Origin: Agelaius tricolor
Taxonomy: Eukaryota > Chordata > Aves > Passeriformes > Icteridae
Length of the DNA: 64,000 nt
Direction: 5' to 3'
Assembly: GCA_023055355.1 (NCBI GenBank)
Contig: JALJCS010000029.1
Coordinates: 7,813,001 to 7,877,000 of the forward strand
Shown here: in pieces, positions 1 through 9,200 of the stretch
How the letters are laid out: the number at the start of each line of letters is the position of its first letter
Numbering within the stretch: position 1 is the stretch's first letter
Translations under genes and position numbers: made by a program
The notes under the pieces: model-generated
Told to the model about the DNA's origin: nothing
Databases searched by the model: none
What the model saw: the letters and a program-made list of their open reading frames with translations, nothing else

Positions 1-25
1 TGCAGGCCACAGGTGGCTGCTGTGG

Positions 26-2981
26 CTACTTCTTCTCCTGCTTCTGCTGCTGGTACCTCCTGAAGTGGGTCTGGATGGTGATAGCTGCTCTCTCAGATGG
101 GTCAGTGACCTTGCTCTCCTTGCTGCCATCAGGGGTCACGTCACCTGGGGGGCAAACAGAGCATCCCAGTGAGCACAGACAGTGCCAGCAGCTCTGAACA
201 GGCTCCATGGAGCAGGGCAGGGCTCTGGCATCACCCCCAGAGGGTCAGTGGGCTCCCCATTCCCCAGGCAGGACAGCTGTCCCTGCTGCAGGGCTCACAG
301 CATGAAACCACAGGGACACCCCCGTGGCAGAAGGAGCAGGGAGCAGGAGGCAGAGCAAAGCCCAGCCTCCCTGGCAGGGCTAAGCCCTCTATTTACCCAG
401 CCCCAGTCCCCGAAGGCAGCAGCTTCCCCACGTTTAATCAGCACGTAGGATGCTCACTTACTTTCGCACACACAAATAAGATTAGAAGCCAGCCCGGCCC
501 CGCGCAGCAATAAAGCTCTCACGCTGACAAATGGGAGCCCTCCCCACTCCTGCCTAATGTGGCATTAGGGAAGTATTGTGAAATTCAACAGGAACTGCAT
601 CAAAGGCACTCAGCGGTGCTCCTCTAAGCCACTGTGTCACTGCTAAGCACCCCCCGAGCAGCCATCAGCAATCCTGGGGCCAGATGCTGCTGAATAAACT
701 CACCGCTGCCACCTGAACCCATCTCCTTTGCCTGCCTGAGAGAAACTGCAGAGTAAAAGGACAAATAAAAGGAGGCATTGGGCTCCTCTCTGCCCTGCTC
801 AACAAGACACTGCCAGCTGTGAACCCTGCCCAGGGGCAGAGGCTGAGGACAGGCACAGCTGGGCACTGGCAGGGTGAGCCCTGGCACAGACACATTGGGG
901 TTATAAAATCAGCCCCTGGCACCCCAGAGCTGCCCCTGTTTGCAGGGAGCCCCAGGCCAGCAGCCAGGCTGGGCAGAGCTCCTGGGCCATGGGCAGGGTG
1001 GCACCCCCAGCCCCCCCCACACCCATTATCCGCTCAGCACTGAGAATAGAAGGGCTCAAATCCTCTTTGCTGAGCACTGCAGGGCCTCGAGACAAGGCCA
1101 AAGAGAGGAGGGGGGATGCCAGGTGGTTCTCCCAGAAGCAGGAGAAGGGGCTGTTTGATGGGACAGCATGGCCCCAGCTGAGCCAGTGGGGCAGATTTCC
1201 TGGGGAGAGGGGAGCTGGGGTCTGCACAGACACACTGGGGTCACAAAATCAGCCCTGCAGCACTGGGACGTCACTGGCTGATGCCACACACATTAACAAT
1301 TATCTCACCATCAAATACCCCTTAATAACATCACAGACAGGTCTATGGAAGGAGAAGGAGGCCAAGAAGGATGGGAAGGAGAAAGACACCAAGAAGGATG
1401 CAGGTACTGCAGTGCCTGCTCTTCTGCTGCAGCCCCAGCCCCAGCCATGAGTTCCACCTGTTTCCTGTGTTGATTGGGGGGTTTTCCCTGCCTCCCTGCC
1501 TGTTCCACACTCACCTTTCTCTCCAGAAAACGAGTAGATGCTGTTATGTCGGGAGTTCCTGCCTCTCTAGAAAGGTAGAGAAAGAAAATAAAAGTTAGTT
1601 CTGTCCCAGGCAGAGGCAGTGAGGGCAGCCCCTCTCAGCCCAGCCAGGAACCCTTCCACTCTCCATTCCCTTTAGGAAACTGGAACATGCTCACTGCTGT
1701 TCCCTTAAAGAGCACTGATTAATTCATCTGCATTTATGAAATGACCTCCAAGGAGAGGCAGGCAATAGCTTTGCATCCAAACTCAGAGCTGTGAGATGCT
1801 GCAGTCCATGGATGGATGTTGGCACTGGCTATCCTCACTGGATCTGCATTTCAAACCAGTGAGGAGGCAGCTCCTACACCATGAACCTGCAGCTCCTGGG
1901 CTGCCAGGTCTTCCAGGAGACGTTTCCATTTCTAAAAATAAGCTTGAATTTGTCTGCAAATGCCAGCTTACCCTGCCCTCCGGCATTACATTTCCCCCTT
2001 GCCTAAACCTCCAGGCTGCCTGGCTCACAGCTGCCCCTGCAGCAGCACTGCCACCCCCTGAGCTCAGCAGTGCCAGCCTCCCTCACCTCACCTGGCTGTC
2101 CTGGCAGTGCCAGCCTCCCTCACCTCACCTGGCTGTCCTGGCAGTGCCAGCACCCCTCACCTCACCTGGCTGTCCTGGCAGTGCCAGCACCCCTCACCTC
2201 ACCTGGCTGTCCCAGCCTCCCTCCCCTGCGTGTCCCAGCCTCCCTCACCTCACCCCTGGCTGTCCTGGCAGTGCCAGCATCCCTCACCTCACACTGGGCT
2301 GTCCCAGCAGTGCCAGCTTCCCTCACCTCACCCCTGGCTGTCCTGGTAGTGCCAGCCTCCCTCACCTCACCCCTGGCTGTCCCAGCAGTGCCAGCCTCCC
2401 TCACCTCACCCCTGGCTGTCCCAGCAGTGCCAGCATCCCTCACCTCACCTGGCTGTCCTGGCAGTGCCAGCAGCCTCACCTGGCTGTCCCAGCCTCCCTC
2501 CCCTGCGTGTCCCAGCCTCCCTCACCTCGCTGTCCCGGCTGGTGCGGCGGCTCTGGGACACGCACTGGATCTGCCAGGGCAGGGGCTGGTACACCAGGTA
2601 GGGCAGGGGCTCCTCACGGAACAGGTTGGTCCCCAGCTGCACACGGGGAAGGTTTTTCAGCAGGGAAGAGCACAGGAGAGGAAGAGGAACAGAAAGAGCT
2701 GCTCAGCCACGCTCAGCACCGGAGATCCCAGCCCTCCTGCCCAGGTGGTTTAGGAGGCACAGAGGCCGTTCCCAGCAGGGCAGGCAGGAGCTGCTGCCTC
2801 CTCTGCCCACCGCAGGCAGGAGAGAACAGCACTGCAGCAATAAAGCTCCCTCTGGGAGGACTCACCTGTCTGACCACCCTGACCACGAAGAACAGCGCTG
2901 TCATCAGGGTGCCCAGCATGGCCAGGGCTGCCTCGGCCCAGCAGCTCTGGGAGCAGCACTCCAGGACCTCCACCAGCAGAA
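26..2981 (-). CDS. Unrecognised small gene: single-pass membrane segment plus C-terminal IQ motif (5' end not found)
   Basis: Four exons on the minus strand join in compatible phases: about 2866-2981, 2526-2636, 1515-1566 and 26-144, ending in TAG at 26-28. The first exon encodes a hydrophobic helix (around ALAMLGTLMTALFFVV) preceded by a cysteine-containing stretch; no ATG lies upstream in frame to about 3054, so a 5' exon is missing, unless the internal ATG at the helix start is used. The second encodes LGTNLFREEPLPYLVY and a basic serine-rich end (SRRTSRDSE). The third encodes RGRNSRHNSIYSF, with RxxS-type kinase sites. The last ends in an IQ calmodulin-binding motif (ERAAITIQTHFRRYQ) and a lysine tail. 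That motif resembles the camstatin core of PCP4 and PCP4L1 (known family); the rest does not match anything I know. All four exons have good acceptors and the three internal donors are GTGAGT/GTGAGG/GTGAGT. Function is inferred only: a small membrane-anchored calmodulin binder. Confidence 0.6.
1984..1986 (-). promoter_or_regulatory. Possible alternative start codon and mini first exon of the IQ-motif gene
   Basis: An ATG at 1986-1984 opens a five-codon stretch (MPEGR) followed at once by a donor (AGG then GTAAGC at 1971-1970) in phase 0, the phase needed to enter the exon at 1515-1566. Splicing 1972-1986 to 1515-1566 and 26-144 would give a 61-residue soluble protein, almost the length of PCP4 (62). 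No promoter evidence is visible, so this is only a candidate second transcript. Confidence 0.25.
2070..2531. repeat. Minisatellite, about 37-bp unit, containing repeated 5' splice sites
   Basis: About a dozen degenerate copies of a unit reading (plus strand) cagcctccctcacctcacc followed by tggctgtcctggcagtgc. On the minus strand each unit contains GGACAGCCAG followed by GTGAGG. The array begins at the real donor of the exon ending at 2526, whose last bases are GGGACAGCGAG before GTGAGG, so the unit looks like an amplified exon end plus donor. Confidence 0.9.
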
Positions 2982-3459
2982 CTGAGCTGAGCCTCCTTGG
3001 GCAGGCACAGGCCAAGCCCCTTAATGAGCTTACAGCCCTGCTCAGCCCGCTGAAGTAATCAGGCCCTGCCCTTTTGCTCTTCTAATCGCAGAGTTTCTCC
3101 AACAGACAGTGCTGGCATTCCAGGAAAGGCAAATCCTCGGCTCCAGGAGCAGGGACAGCTCACCCAGCCCACAGCTGCTCCCTGGGGAGCCACCTCAGCA
3201 GGGTCACAGACTGGGATGTCTCAGAACCTCCCTGAACGGCTCAGCAGTGGCGTGGGAGACTTGGCCCCAGCAGTGCCTGCCTGGACACTGTGCTGCCTCC
3301 AGAGCTCCTGTCCTGCTCTCCAGAGGGCAAACGCACACCAGGGCAGCTCAGGCACAGCAGCAACTGGGGCAAAAAAGCCTGGTGGTGGTTTGTTTTCTTT
3401 CTGAGGACAAAACTATCAGCCTCCACTTGTCCCCAAGCAGCTGATGGACACCCTGCTCC

Positions 3460-3890
3460 CCCTGTGCCTCACCTGATGCACACCCTGCTCCCCTGTGCCT
3501 CACCTGATGCACACCCTGCTCCCCAGGGCCTCACCTGATGCACACCCTGCTCCCCCTGAGCTTCACCTGATGCACACCCTGCTCCCCTGTGCCTCACCTG
3601 ATGCACACCCTGCTCCCCTGTGCCTCACCTGATGCACACCCTGCTCCCCTGGGCCTCACCTGATGCACACCCTGCTCCCCTGTGCCTCACCTGATGCACA
3701 CCCTGCTCCCCTGGGCCTCACCTGATGCACACCCTGCTCCCCCTGAGCTTCACCTGATGCACACCCTGCTCCCCTGGGCCTCACCTGATGCACACCCTGC
3801 TCCCCTGGGCCTCACCTGATGCACACCCTGCTCCCCCTGAGCTTCACCTGATGCACACCCTGCTCCCCTGGGCCTCACCAGCTCCCACAG
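3460..3890. repeat. Minisatellite, 31-32-bp unit, with repeated 5' splice-site-like motif
   Basis: About 13 copies of cctgatgcacaccctgctcc followed by ccctgggcctca or a close variant. On the minus strand every unit carries CATCAG followed by GTGAGG, or GTGAAG in a few copies, which is a near-consensus donor. The last copy on the right joins a unique segment ending GGGAGCTG before GTGAGG. Confidence 0.9.
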
Positions 3891-4827
3891 GCTGCTGGCA
3901 GGAGGTGAGCAGGAGATGGGAGCAGGAGAAGAACACATCACCAAGCCTCCCTAGCTCCTGGTTACTCAGAGATCCCACAGCACCCAGCAGGTTGCTGGGA
4001 CAATTCCTGGCTGCTCCCAAAGCCAGGGGAAAGCAGCAGCCAGAGCCAAGCTGCAGTGAGACATCTTTCACAGGTCCCAGGCTGCCAGAGCGATGCCTTG
4101 TTTGCGTTTTGTAGCTTTGGTTTTCAGCTTTCTTCTCTCTGCCTCTGCATTTGCTACCCGGTCCAGATGCTTAAAAGAATAATGGCAACAAAGCCCCAGC
4201 GAGCTTAAGTGGTCTTGGGAACTGCCAGAAGTGACCTTGACAAGGAAAAACACGAGAGAGCCCAGAGACAGGGGGAGATGTGAGAGGTAAGTACAGCTGG
4301 ATACCCAGCTACAACAAAACAGAGTGACAACCACCAGCATCATACAAAACAGGCTCATGTTGATTTAATTTATACAAAACCAGATACAGCTGCTATCCCG
4401 GGTTTTAACAGGAAAAAGGAGCACGTTTCAAACCAAGTTATTGTTTAAAAAAATGGCATTTCCCTGCACCATTAATGCACGCTTCTCCCAAAACACAGAA
4501 TGGACTCAGTGATATGGCTTGGGCCACAGCTACCACAACTGTGGGGTCCCCTCTAAAACCCCTGGCTGGAAGGACTGCCCTGTGTCCTCTGAGTATGCAG
4601 TAAACTAAAAGCAAAATCCCTGCAGGAAGGGGTTTGTGCAGTCCAGCAGCAGGGGCAATACCCTTGCTTGGATCCCTCCTTTCCTAGGAAGGAATAAGGC
4701 TACTGAGCAATTACAAAAACTCTAGAAAAACAGCGAGGAAAAATAAAATAAATACATTCTTAAGAGCTTCAAAATGATATCCATCAAAAATATATTTCCC
4801 TATTTCTATTTGCATGTAAACATCCCC

Positions 4828-4888
4828 GTGCCAGGCTCAGGGTGTGTGCCAGGCTCAGGGTGTGTGCCAGGCTCAGGGTGTGTGCCAG
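4828..4888. repeat. Short direct repeat, 18 bp x 3
   Basis: Three adjacent copies of ccaggctcagggtgtgtg. No gene overlaps it. Confidence 0.85.
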
Positions 4889-5969
4889 CACGCTGCACCC
4901 AGCGAGCAGAGCAGGGGGCTCCCCCTGCCCACCCTGGCCCAGCCCAGGGGCTCTCCCAGCACGGGGGCCGTGGGGCAGCAGCTCCAGAGCCTCCCCCAGC
5001 AGCTGTGTCAGGAGAAAGGCTTTGAAGATGGCTCCTCACAGACGGGCTCCTTGCAGCGCAGCGTCCTCGGCAGCCGCGACGGGCGGGCGGCTCGGCAGCT
5101 TTTTAAAGCATCACATATTTAGAGTCAGCTCGGAGCAAATACTGACAAAGACGACCAAAGAGCACGTTCCCATGAAAGCCTGGCTCCTGCCCGCTGGGCA
5201 GGGTGAAAGCCCTCCCAGCCCCAAGCATCCCAGCAGGCTGGGACACCCTCTGCATGTGGCCTTTGCAGAGGAACCTGGTGAGCAAAGCCAGGAGCCGCTG
5301 TGAGCTCCAGGAGCTGCCCATCCCAACTCCTCAGCCACTCTCCAGCCTTCCCACAGCCCTGATCCCCACGGATCTGCTGCAGGAGCAACAATTTGGGGCT
5401 CCAGGATTCATGGCAGGGGCTCCCACCCGCGCATGAAAGGGATCCCAGCTGCTGAGCTGGATCCCTCTCCCCCCAAGGGCATGGAGGATGCAGGTGGGGC
5501 TGTCCCAGCACCCACAGGAGCTCCTCACTGTGCCTGCACAGACCCTCCTGAGTCCTGCCACCATCCTGCTCCTGCTGCCAGCACAGGGCAGAGCTGCAGC
5601 AGCTGCTTTGCTGCTCAGCTCTGGCCAGCCTGGCATGAAAGGAGCAGGGAGGGCTCCTCCAGATCTGCCACTCTTGGCTCAGCTCCCACAGCTTCCACCC
5701 CAAACCAGCAGAACATTCCCCAGGAGCCAGCACGTGCCATTCCCTGATTTTACCCCCATTCTGCTGCTCCCATGTGCCAGAGGCCACCTGGCACTGCCCA
5801 CCTGCCACCAAGCACTGCTGGGCACGGGGGCAGGCTCATTCCCTGACCCATTTCCTCCAGCAGGGCCTCAGCTGGATCCACATCGTCCCCCTTGACCAGT
5901 TAACTCCAATCCTCTGTGATTCACAGCCCTGCCTTGCCATCGCTGGAATACCAATGAGGGCAATGTTGA

Positions 5970-5975
5970 TTTATT
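5970..5975 (-). terminator. CEP164: CEP164 polyadenylation signal (AATAAA)
   Basis: TTTATT on the plus strand gives AATAAA on the minus strand, about 250 bases after the CEP164 stop codon at 6224-6226. This implies a 3' UTR of roughly 270 bases. No better hexamer lies nearer. Confidence 0.6.
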
Positions 5976-6223
5976 GAAGCCCTGATATGTCACTGCTGGA
6001 TTAAACAGTCTATAAAGTATATTTGGACACATTACAGGATTAGAAGAACCCGCCTGGGAAGTTCTATTTCCCCTTCCTCACTCTCTTGCAGAATCACCCA
6101 GTTTCAAGGACGTGGCCACAGACACAGTGGAGGTGCCTGGGTGGGGATCCCCAAAACCCAGCCCATGGTGGGGAGCCTGCAGAGGCCCCCCCACCCCATC
6201 CCTGCAGAGGAGAACCCCACCTT

Positions 6224-9200
6224 TCAGTAGTGGTACACCTTGATCTCTCTGTTTTCATCCAGCCCCAGCTGCAGGAGGCTGGGGCTGCTGCCTGGGGGCT
6301 GCTGTGCCCGTGGGGAGAGAGCTCTGGCAGCTGGGTGAAGGAAAAGCCTGGTTCAGAGCAGGGCCCAGCCCAGCCAGGACAGGAACCGGGTACCAGAGCC
6401 AGCCTGGTGCACACAGGCTGTGCTTGGCCTGCTCCATCCCAGCCAAATGGAATTAGGGGGGATTAGGGAATTCAGAGGCACGTCATGCTCAGGGCAGCAC
6501 GGAGCCCACGGGGATGGGGCACTGAGGAGACACCCAGAGCCCAGCACAGCCTGGGAGCATCCCTGCTCGCTGCACAGAGAGGTCCTGCCCCCTGGATCCA
6601 GCCCCGTGCTTCAGGATTCCTCAAACCAGACCTGGATCCAGCTCTGGGGGGAGCCCAGCCCTCCCTGCCCCACCAGTCACACACCTGCAGGGGCCCTCAC
6701 CTCCTCCAGGCTGCCCAGCAGGCTCTGCCCATGCCAAGGGCTCCATCCACAGCACCAGAACTGGTCTGCAAAGCCAGACCCCCTTCCTGCCCACCCCATC
6801 CTCCACTCTGCACTGTTTAAATCTGTATTTTTAAATCTTCACCTTCCCTGCCCAAACTGCTCCCCTACAGCTGAGCAGCATCCCTGAACACCATCACAAC
6901 ACAGGGAAAGGAAGGGAAACTCCCTCAGTCAGGTACAGCCCAGAGAGCAGCACACAGATCACTCCTGCTCCATCTGCTGAACACCCCTGCAGCACCAGGA
7001 ACTGCAACAGAGGCCAAGGCCTCGAAATTGCTGCTCAGTTCTTCATTTCACACCCCTCCTGCCACCCTCCTCCCACCTTCTGCGGGAAGCAGGAATGCAA
7101 TTAAAGACCAGAGCCAGGTAAAAGATACACTTTGGAATCCTTCTTGAAGTCTTTCAGCCATTTCTTGTTGCTCTCAATCATCCCCTCAATATTCTTTGTC
7201 TCTGGTTCACTGAACTTGGAATGCTGGAAGAGCCTGATTTGTTCACTGTGGCAGAGAGAGAGATAGAGAGAGGGTAAGTGGGGGAAAAAAGAGGTCTGGG
7301 AAGAAATTATCCCAGAGATGAGAAAGTGATGGGCTGCGAAAACACCTCCAGTAATGTATCTACTGATAGTTCACCTTTTCTCCTTAGTAAGTAGTTCACA
7401 GTAATTATCAAATTGTAATGTACTGGTTACGTGAGGAGTGACCAATAATCAGTGCAGAGAAACAAAGCAGCACAGGGGAACTCAAGGAAAAAGTCCTTAC
7501 TCTGCAGGGACATAGCCCAGCTTGCTGTCCAGGGGCACAGGAGTCCCACCAAGCCATGAGAACCCACCTGCAAAACAGACATGAAACACAGAGCCCACAA
7601 AATCCACATTTCTGCCTGGGTGTGCTCTCCTGCCCCACAAGGACACAGATGGGGACCCCTGGTGACACAGGGGACAGGGCTGACTCCTCCTTTGCTGCTC
7701 CATTGGGTATTAAAGAGCAGGAGGTCAGGATCAGCCCCCATGCTGCACTTTTGGAGGCAGCTGCTCATCCCTTATCCCCTTTGCACCCTTCCTAAGCAGC
7801 ACCAGTGCCCCCGCCCTCCCCAGCACTGGAAGCCTGGGACAAAAGCAGCAAAGCAGGTGGGGCGAGGCCAGGAGACTCACCTGGGAAGTACCTGTGCCAT
7901 TTCTCTGCCAGCATGCTGTCCACTGACTGCCCTGGGCTGGGGTAACTGGAGCTGGGCCTGCTGCTCTGGGCCAGGGGGGACACCCTGGGGGGGTTCCCCA
8001 GGGAGGGGTAGGTGGGCAGGGGGATGCCCTGATGCGGTGTGGAGGTGAGCAGAGGGGGCTGGTGCTGGCTCAGGGAGTCCAGGAGCCCCAGGACCCCGCT
8101 GAGCTCGCTGGTGATGCTCTGCACTGAGTCCCTCAGGTGCTGGATCTTGTCCTGCTGCAGCACGGGCCACAAATCCACCCTCAAGTCAGCTGAAGGAAGA
8201 AAGGGGAAGGAAGGGATCACAGACCAGCCCTGACAGCAGCAGCCTGTGTGCAAGGAACCCAGCCCTGCTGCCTGCCTGCCCTTCCTCCCCCAGCACCCTC
8301 CAGGCAAGCAAAGCCCAAGAGAAAGCAGGAGCAGCAGAGAGGGAGTGGCAGCAGCTGCTCCTGCCATGGTGGAGGAAGGGCAAGCCCAGAGTCCTGCAGA
8401 AGAGCAATAGAGATCTGCAGGACCAGAGGGAAACCAGAGAGGTTTTATAATCCACAGAGGTTTAAAAGGCAGGTTCACCCACAGATCCCATCCCTCTTAT
8501 CTGCCACTGAGGCAGGAAATGAGCTTTGGCAATCAGGGGTGGGACACAGAGCAGTCCCAGACCTGCCCTGGACACAGCTGAGCACAAGGACATCAGAGAG
8601 GTGAGAGGGAAAGGCAGAACAGGCCTAGGGCCTCCCATGCTGGGCACTTACACCTGGACTGGCCCAGGTTCACACTGGACGTGCTGTTTGTGTCCTCAGA
8701 GGTGCTCAGATCAAACGTCACCACCTTCCTGCACGCTGAGCTCTTCAGTGTATCTTCATCTGAGAGCTGCTCAGGAGCAGGAAAACAAAGCCAGTAAAAG
8801 CTGCTGTATCATCCCTGGAACATAAAAGCTACTGGAAATCTGCCTGCAGTGCTGGACTGCAGTCAGGCACAGGTCAAGTGAAGGCAAACTTGTCTCCAGC
8901 CCCTGACAGCACAGTCTGAATGTCCAGAGGCTGCTGTGGCTCTCAGAGTGCAGAGGCCAAAGCAGCAGCCACGTGAAGCAGCCCCTGCAGCAGGAGGTTT
9001 GTGCTGTAAATAACCTCAGAGCTCTTGCAGGGCTGGGCTCTCTGTGCCAAGGGCAGGAGTTTGACCACCAAAGCTCTGGTTCTCCTGCATCTGCTGCTGC
9101 CCTGCCTGAGGCCACGGGGCAGAGCCAAAGGCTCCAAGGTTTGCCTTGGTCAGGAGAGCAGGCTCCATCCCAGCTCACAGGAGTGACCTGCCCTGCTCTC

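Larger units (their letters stand above)
2991..5969. other. Intergenic or 5' region between the IQ-motif gene and CEP164
   Basis: No recognisable conserved exon was found. It contains a minisatellite at 3460-3890, a short triplicated 18-bp motif at 4828-4888, and the region beyond the CEP164 polyadenylation signal. A pyrimidine-rich tract followed by CAG and a 16-nt segment ending at a GTGAGG donor lies near 3890-3940 (minus); it could be a missing 5' micro-exon of the IQ gene but is unproven. The rest is unique sequence with scattered chance ORFs. Confidence 0.6.

Noticed and set aside
1342..1402. Plus-strand Lys/Glu-rich stretch followed by a GT
   Set aside because: Simple AAG/GAG-rich sequence on the opposite strand to the gene here; no credible partner exon.
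1796..3058. 420-codon plus-strand ORF
   Set aside because: Made of the 37-bp array and of antisense reading of the IQ-gene exons; no family resemblance.
4068..4358. 96-codon minus ORF with hydrophobic start
   Set aside because: Considered as a 5' exon of the IQ gene; no donor in a suitable phase and no conserved features.
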